DNA of 64,000 nucleotides from Fratercula arctica (lineage: Eukaryota; Chordata; Aves; Charadriiformes; Alcidae): NCBI GenBank assembly GCA_947846985.1, contig CANTUZ010000014.1:5193669-5257668 (forward strand), given 5' to 3'. Below the pieces are notes generated by a model. The model made no database searches. It was not told the DNA's origin and worked only from the letters and a program-made list of their open reading frames with translations. The position numbers were made by a program, and so were the translations under genes. Below, one piece after another: positions 1 through 26,326 of this stretch; the first letter of the stretch is position 1; every line of letters begins with the position of its first letter.

Positions 1-735
1 CTCAACCCATCCATTCATCCACCTCTTCATCCATCATCAACCCCTCCAGCCCTCATCCTCCATCCATCCAACCACCTCTCCATGCATCAACCCCTCCAAC
101 CCTCAACCCATCCAACCACCTCTCCATCCATCCATCCATCCATCAACCCCTCCAACCTTCAAACCATCCATATATCCAACCATCCATATATCCATCCATC
201 CATCCATCCTCAACCCCTCCAACCTTCAAATCATCCATATATCCAACCACCTCTCCATCCATCCATCCTCAACCCCTCCAACCTTCAAATCATCCATATA
301 TCCAACCACCTCTCCATCCATCCATCCATCCTCAACCCCTCCAACCTTCATATCATCCATATATCCAACCACCTCTCCATCCATCCATCCATCCATCCAT
401 CCATCCTCAACCCCTCCAACCTTCAAACCATCCATATATCCAACCATCCATCCATCCATCCATCCTCAACCCCTCCAACCTTCAAATCATCCATATATCC
501 AACCATCTCTCCATCCATCCATCCATCCCTCCCTCCCTCCAAATGTCCAACCACCTCTCCATCCATCCATCCATCCATCCATCCATCCATCCATCCATCC
601 ATCCTCAACCCCTCCAACCTTCAAACCATCCATATATCCAACCAACCATCCATCCATCCATCCCTCCCTCCCTCCCTCCAAATGTCCAACCCACCTCTCC
701 ATCCATCCATCCGTCCATCCATCCCTCTCCCTGGC
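1..735. repeat. CATC-rich simple repeat and minisatellite
   Basis: Runs of CATC/TCCA tetranucleotides alternate with a longer unit of about 60 bp containing CTCAACCCCTCCAACC and CCATATATCCAACC. The array sits in the intron just upstream of the penultimate SLC22 exon and ends directly at that exon's polypyrimidine tract and AG acceptor (738-739). Open frames through it are repeat artefacts. Confidence 0.9.
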
Positions 736-739
736 ACAG

Positions 740-3333
740 GCAGACGGGGATGGGCCTGGGGGGCACCATGGCTCGCGTGGGTAGCATGGTGGCCCCGCTG
801 GTGCGCATGACAGCTGACGTGACCCCAGTGCTGCCCCTCATCATCTATGGGGCTGCTCCCATCACCTCGGCCATCGCCACCTGCTTCCTGCCCGAGACCC
901 GCAACGTGCCCCTGCCCGAGACCGTCAAGGACGTTGAGAGACGGTGAGGAGCTCCCCAGCGAAGTGGCTTTGGCCACCCCAAGGGACCCCCTCCCCACCA
1001 GATCCCCTTTTTCTCCCCAGTCCTTTTGTGGTTGACATGAGGGTGAAAATCCCCATTTTAGGGCAAGATTTCTTGGAGGAGCCCCAAAGGGTTTGGGGTT
1101 GGAAGGGACAAAGGTTTTGGGGTGAGAAGGGACAAAGGTTTTGGGGGGGAGAAGGGACAAAGGCTTTGGGGTGACAAGGGACAAAGGTTTTGGGGTGAGA
1201 AGGGACACAGGTTTTTGGGTGAGAAGGGACAAAGGTTTTTGGGGAGAAGGGACAAAGGTTTTGGGGTGAGAAGGGACAAAGGGTTTGGGGTTGGAAGGGA
1301 CAAAGGTTTTCGGGGAGAAGGGACAAAGGTTTTGGGGTAAAAAGGACCAAAAGTTTTGGGGGGAGAAGGGACAAAGGTTTTTGGGGAGAAGGGACAAAGG
1401 TTTTCGGGGAGAAGGGACAAAGGTTTTGGGGTGAGAAGGGACAAAGGTTTTCGGGGAGAAGGGACAAAGGTTTTGGGGTGAGAAGGGACAAAGGTTTTGG
1501 GGTGAGAAGGGACAAAGATTTTGGGGTGACAAGGGACAAAGGTTTTTGGGGAGAAGGGACAAAGGTTTTGGGGGGAGAAGGGACAAAGGTTTTGGGGTAA
1601 AAAGGACCGAAAGTTTTGGGGGAGAAGGGACAAAGGTTTTGGGGAGAAGGGACAAAGATTTTGGGGTGAGAAGGGACAAAGGTTTTGGGGTGAGAAGGGA
1701 CAAAGGCTTTGGGGTGACAAGGGACAAAGATTTTGGGGTGACAAGGGACAAAGGTTTTTGGGGAGAAGGGACAAAGGTTTTGGGGGGGAGAAGGGACAAA
1801 GGTTTTTGGGGTGAGAAGGGACAAAGGTTTTTGGGGAGAAGGGACAAAGGTTTTGGGGGGAGAAGGGACAAAGGTTTTTGGGGAGAAGGGACAAAGGTTT
1901 TGGGGGGAGAAGGGACAAAGGTTTTGGGGTTGGAAGGGACAAAGGTTTTGGGGGAGAAGGGACAAAGGTTTTGGGGGGGAGAAGGGACAAAGGCTTTGGG
2001 GTGACAAGGGACAAAGGTTTTTGGGGAGAAGGGACAAAGGTTTTGGGGTGACAAGGGACAAAGGTTTTCGGGGAGAAGGGACAGAGGTTTTGGGGTGAGA
2101 AGGGACAAAGGTTTTGGGGTGAGAAGGGACAAAGGGTTTGGGGGGGAGAAGGGACAAAGGCTTTGGGGTGAGAAGGGACAAAGGGTTTGGGGTTGGAAGG
2201 GACAAAGGTTTTGGGGTGACAAGGGACAAAGGTTTTTGGGGAGAAGGGACAAAGGTTTTGGGGTGACAAGGGACAAAGGGTTTGGGGTGAGAAGGGACAA
2301 AGGTTTTTGGGGAGAAGGGACAAAGGTTTTGGGGAGAAGGGACAAAGGTTTTGGGGGGAGAAGGGACAAAGGTTTTCGGGGAGAAGGGACAAAGGTTTTG
2401 GGGGGGAGAAGGGACAAAGGTTTTGGGGAGAAGGGACAAAGGTTTTGGGGTTGGAAGGGACAAAGATTTTGGGGTGACAAGGGACAAAGGTTTTTGGGGA
2501 GAAGGGACAAAGGTTTTGGGGGGGAGAAGGGACAAAGGTTTTTGGGGTGAGAAGGGACAAAGGTTTTTGGGGAGAAGGGACAAAGGTTTTGGGGGGAGAA
2601 GGGACAAAGGTTTTTGGGGAGAAGGGACAAAGGTTTTGGGGGGAGAAGGGACAAAGGTTTTGGGGTTGGAAGGGACAAAGGTTTTGGGGGAGAAGGGACA
2701 AAGGTTTTGGGGGGGAGAAGGGACAAAGGCTTTGGGGTGACAAGGGACAAAGGTTTTTGGGGAGAAGGGACAAAGGCTTTGGGGTGACAAGGGACAAAGG
2801 TTTTGGGGGGAGAAGGGACAAAGGTTTTGGGGGGGAGAAGGGACAAAGGCTTTGGGGTGACAAGGGACAAAGGTTTTTGGGGAGAAGGGACAAAGGTTTT
2901 GGGGTGACAAGGGACAAAGGTTTTCGGGGAGAAGGGACAGAGGTTTTGGGGTGAGAATGGACAAAGGTTTTGGGGTAAAAAGGACCGAAAGTTTTGGGGG
3001 GAGAAGGGACAAAGGTTTTGGGGTGAGAAGGGACAAAGGTTTTGGGGTGACAAGGGACAAAGATTTTGGGGTGAGAAGGGACAAAGGTTTTTGGGGAGAA
3101 GGGACAAAGGTTTTGGGGGGGAGAAGGGACAAAGGTTTTGGGGTAAAAAGGACCGAAAGTTTTGGGGTGAGGAGTGAAGGTTTTGGGGTGAGTAGGATGG
3201 AAGGTTTCGGGGTTGGGAAGGGCTGAAGGTTTTGGGGCTTCTCTTCCCCTGACGCGGCCACAGAGCGGGTCACCTCAAGGACGAGGAAGTCACCGTCCCC
3301 CTGAGCACCACCAAGACCAAAGAAGGCGTCTGA
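740..3333 (+). CDS. SLC22 family organic anion transporter-like, last two coding exons (5' truncated)
   Basis: These are the last two coding exons of a major facilitator superfamily SLC22 transporter, a plasma-membrane carrier of organic ions. Exon 740-943 begins after a CAG acceptor and encodes [20 protein letters not shown], a second hydrophobic stretch (last transmembrane helices), then the family signature [17 protein letters not shown]. It ends at a GTGAGG donor. The terminal exon 3264-3333 starts after GCCACAG and encodes [20 protein letters not shown] plus GV and stop. The join is in phase (CG|A, Arg). The sequence resembles the OAT subgroup (SLC22A6/A8/A20). The paralogue cannot be fixed from 91 residues, so no symbol is given. 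The gene is broken only by the window edge. The intron between the exons is a 2.2-kb minisatellite. It converges on DPF2. Confidence 0.85.
1070..3230. repeat. G-rich intronic minisatellite, unit 23-25 bp
   Basis: Roughly 90 head-to-tail copies of a unit like GGGACAAAGGTTTTGGGG plus TGAGAA, varying between about 22 and 25 bp (TTTTTGGGG, TTTTCGGGG, GGGGTGACAA and GGGGTTGGAA variants). It fills almost the whole last intron of the SLC22 gene, with the G-rich strand as the RNA-sense strand. Each unit has several G-runs, so it should be prone to G-quadruplex formation. It opens very long frames on the minus strand (up to about 828 codons) that are not genes. Confidence 0.95.
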
Positions 3334-3469
3334 GGGGGAAGAGGACGGGCATCGGGGACACCTGCATCCCGCTGGGCCAGCGAGGACGTGGGACAGGACC
3401 CCCGGGGGGACACGTCCCCCACCCCACCGGGTCCATTCCCCCCCACCTGGAGGCTATTTATTTAACCCC

Positions 3470-3475
3470 AATAAA
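3470..3475 (+). terminator. polyadenylation signal AATAAA of the SLC22 gene
   Basis: Canonical AATAAA 137 bp after the SLC22 stop codon, in a short AT-rich patch (GGCTATTTATTTAACCCC) of otherwise C-rich 3' UTR. Confidence 0.75.
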
Positions 3476-5814
3476 ACCTCATCGCAATCTTGGTCTTCGA
3501 TATCAAACTGCTGCCCTCCCGGGGACCCAGGCGTCCGGGGGGGGGTGTCCCCGCAGCCCCCCAGGGAACCCAGGTGTCTGGGCACCCCCCCAAACCCACC
3601 CCACCCCCCCCAAAAAAAGGCTAACGAGGATTAATTTCCCCTATATATTACCCTGACACCTGGGTCCTGGCTCTCGAGCTCCGGCCTTTGCCCCAAATTC
3701 GGGTGAATTTAGCTGCAAAATAGATCTGCAAAGGAATTAATTCTCGCATCAAGCCGGGGCCAGCGGGTGGCAAAAAGCCCCTAAACGGGGCAGATTTTAC
3801 CCCAAAAAACCAGGGTAGCGCAACCTCAGTATCAGCTCTCAGAGAAGCCACAACCAAGCACCTAAATGGGGTTTATTTACCCCAAAAACCAGGGCAGCAC
3901 AACCCCAGGATCAGCCCTCAGAGAAGCCACATCCAAACACCTAAATATCTGTTGTTTACCAGTACCCTAAAACCCCCCCTTTTTCCCCAAAACGACCCCC
4001 ACTTCCACACGGCTACATTTTTATCCATTTTTATTACGAAAACAAGCCATTTTGGTGTCACTTTTTTTTTTTTTTTTTTTTTTTTTTCCCGGATAAGACA
4101 CAACCGTGAAGCTTTGCCGAGGGGAAATCGGGGTAAAACCCACCCGTTTAGGGACATTTCATCATCCCGCCCCCGTCAGGGCGTGAAAAGAGGGGAAAAT
4201 CACCCTTTTTTAACCAAAACGCCTTCATTTCCACCCGAATCGCGCTCAAGGAGGGGAGGAGAGAAGCCACCAGGCTGGAGCTGCTTCGTCACCCAGATCC
4301 GGGGGGGGGGTTTTTTGGGTGTAGCGGCGTGGGTTTTTTTTAGGGATTTTGTTCAATTTTGAGCAGTCTTGGTTCATTTGGAGCTGTCTGTGGTCAATCT
4401 GGGGGCTATTTAGGTCATTTTGGGGGCTATTTTGGTCATTTTCGGGGCTATTTTAGTAATTTTGGGGCCATTTTTCCGCTCACGGGGACGGTTTCGGGGC
4501 TGCTCCGCCGCCGTCCCGGTTGGCTCCTCTCTTTCGGGGGGTTCTGGGAGGTGAAATTCGGGGCGCAGAGGCGGGGAGGGGGTTTGGAGGTAGGTTTTTT
4601 AAGTTGATTTTTAGAAAAAACAGGCACATTCAGTCAACGGGACCCTTGGGGGGGGAGGGGGGGGGGGGGCAGACGGGGATATTGGGGTGTCCCTGGAGAG
4701 CCCCAGAACAGTGGCATCTCCCGCCTCTCCCTGTCAGCGGCGTTTTGGGGGTAAAAGCAGCTTTTCCCACCCCAAAATAAATCCCCCCCAAACCCCAAAA
4801 CAAACCCTGTGCGACCGTGACGGGGTGGGGGGGGGGTGGTGGTGGCGGGGGGGGGACGGGGCGAAGCGTTTCTCCCTCTGTGCTGTGTGGGAGCAAGGCA
4901 AAACCCCAAAATTGAGGGGGTTTGACCCGTTTTGAGCCGGCTGGAGGAGGTGTGGGGGGAAAAACCCCAAAATGGAGGGATTTTGCCCCGTTTCATGCCG
5001 GCCAGAGGAGGGTGTCAGGGTGTAAGGCCTCGTCTGGGCAGGGGGGCGGGGGGGGGGGGGATCAGCCAGGCTGCGGGGAGCATCCTCCGAGGCGGGAGAG
5101 ATGGCGGGGCAAAAAGAAATGATAAAAATGCGGAGGAAAAAAAAAAGGAAATAAAAATAAAACACACCCCCCCCCAAAAAAAAATCTCACCCCTCAAAAA
5201 AAAAATTAACAAAAAGCCCCCAAACTGCGCCCCCGGCTGGCATGGGGGTCTCTTTTCCCAAGAAAAAGGGGGGGAAAAGTGAAAAGCGAGAGTTTTTTGG
5301 CATGCCACGTTGCCAGGGAGGCAGCGGGATAGATTTGGGCGCCTCATTTTGGGTGGAAAAGCCCGGAAACGGCGATGGATGGGGGGGGGGGGGGGGGCAG
5401 CCCTGTCCCGTCCACGGCCCCTCGGTAGGGACGGGGTCCCGAGGGACACTGCGGTGTCACCCCAAAAGCCACTCCGCGGGGGGGGGGACACGGCGGCGTC
5501 ACCCCACCCTCGCAGGACGTCACCTCCCATCTCGCCGTGGGGAGGCGAGAAATAAACCCTCGCGCGGCGACAAAAAAATAAAAATAAAAATAAAAATGAA
5601 TAAAATAAACCCAACCACCCCCCACCCCCCCTCCCCAAGCGATTAAAAGGAAAAACCAAACCCCAAACAAAGCGGAAAACACAGGGAAGGTTTAAAAAAA
5701 AAAAAAAAAAAAAGGAGGGGGGGGGCGGGGGGAAGAAAAAAAGACACCCCCCCCCCAAAAAAAAAAAGGGAAAACGCATGGAACGAGGGCACCCGTCCCG
5801 TGGGCGCAGCGGGA
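3476..5814. other. convergent 3' region between SLC22 and DPF2
   Basis: No coding exon is recognised. Part of this should be the DPF2 3' UTR, transcribed from the minus strand. Possible minus-strand AATAAA signals (TTTATT on plus) occur at 3872-3877 and 4030-4035; which is used is unknown. A diverged duplication of about 80 bp lies at 3830-3945 (CTCAGAGAAGCCACA followed by CACCTAAAT, twice). A T26 run lies at 4062-4087. G-rich TTTTGGGG-type sequence occurs around 4350-4480, and there are G homopolymers near 4650, 5050 and 5385 and AAAAT repeats near 5570-5610. Confidence 0.6.
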
Positions 5815-21119
<15,305 letters not shown>

Positions 21120-21584
21120 CTTCCCTCCGCCGCCGGGGCCCTGCGCCGCCCAGCGCGCATGCGCGGAGGGGGGGGGGATGCGTATGGCGGCGGCGAGGGG
21201 GGCGCGCGCTCTGCGCCTGCGCGGTCGTGGCGCACTGCGCGTGCGTCACCCTCCCCCTCCCCCTCCCCCCCCCCGCGGCGCTGCCTGCGCGCGTGCGCGG
21301 GGGGAAAGGCGGGAAAAGCTGAGGGGAGAGGCGCGAAGAGAACGGACAAGGAGCGTAAATGAGAGGAAAATGAAGGGATAAAGGGGCAAATCAGAGGGAA
21401 AGGGGAGGGGTGAGGGTGCAGGGAGAAAATGGGGGGGGGGTTAAATGTGGACGAGGAAAGATCTTGGGGGAAGGAACAGGGGGAAGAATGGAGAGGGGAG
21501 GGGTAGAAAAGGAGATGAGGAAAGGGGGTGAGGGCAACAGGGAGGAACGAAGGGGAAGGAAGAGAGGGATGAGGGTGAGATGAG

Positions 21585-21720
21585 GGGTAAATGAGGGCCA
21601 GGGGAGGATGAAATGAGGGGTAAATGAGGGCCAGGGGAGGATGAAATGAGGGGTAAATGAGGGCCAGGGGAGGATGAAATGAAGGGTAAATGAGGGCCAG
21701 GGGAGGATGAAATGAGGGTC
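21585..21720. repeat. 33-bp tandem repeat, about 4 copies, upstream of DPF2
   Basis: GGGGAGGATGAAATGAGGGG followed by TAAATGAGGGCCA recurs at exactly 33-bp spacing (21601, 21634, 21667, 21700). The copies are almost identical, so the array looks recent. The plus strand is purine-rich. Confidence 0.9.
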
Positions 21721-22803
21721 CTCCCTCCACCAAATCTCAAACCTCTGTAGAGATTCCCTACAGGTGTTTTAGGTTTCAGTGTGTGGTGCTGGCACAACAG
21801 CCATGCCCCAAAAACAATCTCCGCCCCCCCGCAGCCACTTCATCCCTAGACATTCACATAGAAAATTTAAAATTTTGAGCTCTTCTCCTTTTTTATCAAA
21901 CCTAAATTAACCAAAGATCTCCACGGGGCACAGAGGCAGACACAAGTCTGCCTGCATCCCCCATGGTGAGCATGGTTTGTCCAGCAACAGCTTCCAGGTG
22001 AATTCCTCTCTGTTTTTCATTCTTAACTCCATGTTCCGCAAGTTGGGTTTCTTTTTCCCCTCTTTGCTGGGAAATTGTGGGTTTTTTGTTTTTTTTTTTT
22101 TTTTTTCCTCAGCTACATTCAAAGTTATACAGCCCTTCCTCCTCTTCCTCCTGTTAATCCCACGCCGGCTGTTAATTGCGTGCACCGCAGCCGCTTGATT
22201 TTCCTGCCCCATCAATAAAAATCAACGCTCTGTCACCGTGATGAGCGGTTGTTGCCGCTCGGGCTACAGGCGTTGCGAGGTGGGGGGTCAAACACCAAAC
22301 GTCAGCGTAGGCGTTTGCTGAGTTTATTGCACCATTAATCCCCTGCCCGGAAATCTTGGGATAACGAAGAAGTTGCGGGGTAGGTCGGATAGCCAACAGC
22401 CGAGCGTCAGGCTGTACCCCCCACACCGTGTGCCTGTGTACACCCGGTTCCCCCCCCTTCCCCCAGAGTTAATCAAACCCCTCGTTAACTTATTCTGCCT
22501 TAAACCTCCCCCCAAAAAAAGCAAGGGGAAAGAGGTTGTTCGGCACACGCCGGCTGAGTCACAGCAGGGAACAGCGTTCCTGCCCGAGTGACTCACGCTC
22601 CTTAGAACGGGGATATATAGAAAAAAAAAAAACAAACCAAAACCCAGGGTTTAGCAACAGCTGTTTGCATAAATCAGCAATTTGAGGAGTGATTAATTAG
22701 TGAGCAAACAGAGGGACGGGGTGAAGGAAGCCCCCATCCTGCGCAGAAACCCCGGGGCAGGGGGAAATCCCAAATGATTTTATTGCTAATAGTTAAAAAT
22801 TAA

Positions 22804-22845
<42 letters not shown>

Positions 22846-25491
22846 AGCTAAGGAGATGAGATGATGCTGGAAAAATGGGGAAAAAAATAGGATTGGTATA
22901 ATCGCAGGGGTTTTCTATCAAATGGAGTCTGAGAGGTGGGTGAGAGAGGGCAGTGGGGATGGAGGAGGTGAGCTGCAGACAAGGAGCATCCCCTTTTCAC
23001 AGTAGAAAACCACCAAAATCCAGGGAATTAAAGCATCCTTTCCCTTTAGCCCCGTGTAAAAGCAGCTCCCGTTTCTCTTCCAGAAGGCGCCACGATTCCG
23101 GCACTGGAGCAGCGCAGGATCCACTTGGCCACATCAAGAGAGAGAGCGAGGTGCCACTTTAATGCCAAATTAAAGCCGTTAAGGCCCCACATCCTCCCCC
23201 CACCCTGAGCTTGTAACAAGTGGAAGGAGCAAAAATGGGGAGAAAAGGGGATTTTGGCCGTTACCTCCACGGTTATTTCGAAAGGTAGGGAAGTTGCTGC
23301 CGGGCATTGCCCAGATCCGGTCCGGATTGTTTCGTAATTGCTGGTGATAATTAGGCAGAGGTAGGGGGCAAACTCAAACATCTTCATCCCCAGCTCACTT
23401 TAATTCACTAATTAAGGTGAGATCCATGCAAACAAGCGTCCTCTGTGTTGTCACACTCCCCACAAAGGTGTTGGGCCACAAAAAAAAAAAAAAAAAACAA
23501 CAACCCAAAGCACTCTGGAAACCACCCAAAATTATCTATTCCAGGCTTTTTTTTTTTTTTTTTTCCCCTTCAAATTGTTTGACCAAACAGCAGCTGCGGC
23601 ACGTTAGCAAGAAAAGAGATTGGGAAACCCAGCCCCATCTCCCACCAGAATAAATTAAGGGGTAAATTAATTACAAACAATGCTCTAAAACGCCCCCATC
23701 CTGTCACTGAAATTATTTCTGGTAAGAGAAATCCTAAAATAAATAAAAAGAAGTCCTCGCCCCACGGATGGGTGTGTCGGGAGGATGCGCCGTCAGTTTA
23801 GAGCAGGTAAGGCTCGAACCGTTAACAGCAGAGAATCAAACAGAAATTAAACCCAGCGCTTGCCCGGATGGAGCTCAATTAACCTCATTTTCTTAATTCT
23901 TTTGCAGCCTGAAGGCTTGAAAAATTGGTTTAACCCCAAATTTGTTGGTGTTTCCACCAAAACAAGAGTGTTTTGGTCTTACAGTGAGAGCGCCCCGCCG
24001 GACGCAGATGGGCAGGAGTAAGCAAGAGCCCGGACACAATTGTGTGGTGACGAGCTACGAGCTCATTAATCTAATGACTCATTAGTTAACGATACCTGTA
24101 CGAAACAGTAATCGATGATGTAAAAAAATACGCGCTCAGGCTCCGGCAAAAAGTCAGCGTGCTCTTCAAGAGGTGCCTTAAAACTCCTTACTAAGGGGGA
24201 CTCCCAAGTCTCATTCTGGGCTAAAACTACCAGAAACGGTTAAAAATGATGCAGTTAATTAGCGATGCCATCTAGGAAACGAGGTCCCGCTTGCTTTTAC
24301 ACCGTTACTGAGTCCAACAGGCTTCTCTTGTCCTCGATTCCGAGATCGGGAAAGAACGAAAGCCCTCGCAGTCAGGCGTTAAGGTCTTTCGCCCCGACGT
24401 CAGCAGAACTGGCATTTCCACAGATTTTTTTTTTTTTAATTGTTTTTTTTTTTTTTAAATTATTTTTTTAAAAAAGCAGAAGGGATTCGCATTCCTTTCT
24501 GCGTGCCAAAGCGTTTCACCCCCTCGTTCCTCCGTCCAGCCAAACAATCCGCGATTGATGGAGACGGCGTCTTTCGGGAGAATGAATTTCACCCCATCGC
24601 GCAGGAATCTGGCCGGGTGGTCACTCACCCTTCACTTAACATATTTTTTCTTTGTTTTTTTTTTGCATCTTATTTAGGATTTTCAATTCCAACCCCGAGC
24701 TCCACGGGCTTAGTTGCTAAAATACAGCCCGAGAGGGTTTTTTTTGCTTCAAAATAGAGAGCTTTTAGCTTCTCCTTAGAGATGGCGCAGTGTTAAAGCC
24801 CGGTGGAGCCTTTTGCTGCGTAACCACTAGATTTACTGATTTTTGTGGGATCTTAAAAAAATTAAATCACGTCGAAGGCTGGCGTCTGACATCACCGTGA
24901 CGGTGCGGGTGGCTGCCAAACAGCAAGCGTCACACCTTCGCCTTGACTGAGCGCAAACCCTCTTCAAGCAAAAAAAAAAAACAACCAACAAAAAACAACC
25001 ACCCCAAAACCCCAAAAATCCTCCCGACCGAAACATTTGGGAATTCAACCGTCGCTGTTTCATCCCGTCCAGTGCAACAAACGTTCCTAACGGCGCGGCG
25101 GCTTATTTGCTACCGGTCGGCGCAGTCCTACGGTTCGATCCGTCGCTAAAGGTGAAGCTGAAACGGGCAAGCGGCGAAAAAATCCGGCAGCGAGCGCTGC
25201 CTCTTCCGTCTTGGCTTCGTAGGGTGTTGGAATTTTTTCTCCCCGCGCGGAGGGAGAAGCCGGAGATCTGCGGGGAGAAACGCTCACGTCTCGTTTGCAC
25301 GACGGGCTCTGCGAGAGGAAACAACGCGGCACCGGTTAAGGGAAGGTGCAGGGAGTCAAACTTGCGAGTTTGAGTTGTAATATAAGGACAAAAAAAAACC
25401 CAAACAAACCAACAAACATTAAAAAAAAAAACAAAACAACCCCCAAAACCAGTAATAATCCATTTCTCAACATCTTTACCTTGAGTTGTCT
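21721..25491. other. intergenic region DPF2-CDC42EP2
   Basis: No coding exon is recognised. It contains a T35 run (22809-22843), shorter A or T runs (about 23480, 23547, 24425-24475) and AT-rich unique sequence. The part nearest 25491 should include the CDC42EP2 3' UTR, but I could not pick out a clear minus-strand AATAAA. Confidence 0.5.
22809..22843. repeat. T35 homopolymer
   Basis: Uninterrupted T run followed by GCAG. No adjacent SINE or processed-gene body is recognisable, so its origin is unclear. Confidence 0.95.
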
Positions 25492-26199
25492 TCACGTCAA
25501 GATTTCCTGCCGGCCCGAATCCTGTATAGACCCACCCACTCTCTCCGCTTGGTGTTTCTCCATCACTTGCAGGACGTCCTCCAAAATGGACGGCCCCAAA
25601 TCCACGTGGAGGGAGAGGAGGGAGCCGGCGTGGGAGAGGAAGGGTGGCTCGGCGTCGCCCTTCTCCTCGGTGAAGCCGTTGGTCGGGGCGGCGAAAGGCG
25701 AGGCGCAGGGACGCGGCGGCGGGGGAGCGACGCTCCTGCCCTCCCCGTCCTCCTCCCGGCTTTGCGCCGGCGGGGCTTTGTCATCGAGGTGCAACCGCGG
25801 CGGTTTCGGCGGAGCTTGCGCCGAGGGCAGCGTCAAGGCCTGCGGCCCCCCAATGACGGGCAGGGAGATGGCGTTTTTGAGGAGGGGAGAGGACGTCTCC
25901 GATGAGGGCTGCTCGCGGCCGGAGATGGTGGCCGTCCTGGAGAACTCGAAGGGCGCCGCGTCGGGGCTGTCCTTGTCGGAATCGAGGCTGCCTTCGGTCC
26001 TGGGGAGGAGGTGAAACTTGCCCTGAAGGAAGGAGATGTCCCCAAACATGTCGCTCTCCCCGCCGCTGCCGATGTGGATGGTGTGCCTGAAGTCCCCCAA
26101 GGGGGGGCTGATCATGTCGGAGGAGAGGATGTCGCGCAGCTTCTCCTTCTTCCCCTTCCTGCTGCCCCTCTTCAGGTAGATGGGCACCTTGGTGGACAT
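25492..26199 (-). CDS. CDC42EP2: CDC42EP2 (BORG1), Cdc42 effector protein 2, complete
   Basis: Cdc42/TC10 effector that binds the GTP-bound GTPase and septins to shape the actin cytoskeleton. Single coding exon of 235 aa, start MSTKVPIYLKRGSRKGKKEK. This start is chosen over an ATG five codons upstream because it matches the conserved family N-terminus. The CRIB motif is at about 30-44 (ISPPLGDFRHTIHIG), followed by DMFGDISFLQGKFHLLP. A conserved BORG block lies mid-protein (NAISLPVIGGPQALTLPSAQ, then APPKPPRLHL), and the C-terminal block is LLSLHVDLGPSILEDVLQVM. From memory the human protein is about 210 aa. The extra length is in the linker and in an unfamiliar tail after VLQVM. A minus-strand acceptor (TTTTGCAG, exon from 26286) lies 87 bp upstream of the ATG, so a 5' non-coding exon exists further upstream. 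Confidence 0.96.
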   Translation of the reverse strand: MSTKVPIYLKRGSRKGKKEKLRDILSSDMISPPLGDFRHTIHIGSGGESDMFGDISFLQGKFHLLPRTEGSLDSDKDSPDAAPFEFSRTATISGREQPSSETSSPLLKNAISLPVIGGPQALTLPSAQAPPKPPRLHLDDKAPPAQSREEDGEGRSVAPPPPRPCASPFAAPTNGFTEEKGDAEPPFLSHAGSLLSLHVDLGPSILEDVLQVMEKHQAERVGGSIQDSGRQEILT

Positions 26200-26290
26200 C
26201 TCGCCGAGGAGCAAAGCTCTTCCCCCGCCAACTCAAGAGACGGTTGTGTCTTCCCAGACCTCCGCAACGGGGGCTTTCGAAAGAATCTGC

Positions 26291-26326
<36 letters not shown>

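Noticed and set aside
1070..3230. Telomere-like TTTTGGGG array as an interstitial telomere
   Set aside because: Vertebrate telomeres are TTAGGG; the T4G4 motif here is only part of a longer minisatellite unit.
621..3273. Very long minus-strand open frames (828, 782 and 619 codons) rich in LCPFSPQN and KTFVPS repeats
   Set aside because: They are generated by the 23-25-bp minisatellite, occur in all three minus frames and cross SLC22 coding exons on the other strand. No start context or family similarity.
22809..22843. T-run as the tail of a processed pseudogene or SINE
   Set aside because: No gene body or SINE consensus and no target-site duplication was visible next to it.
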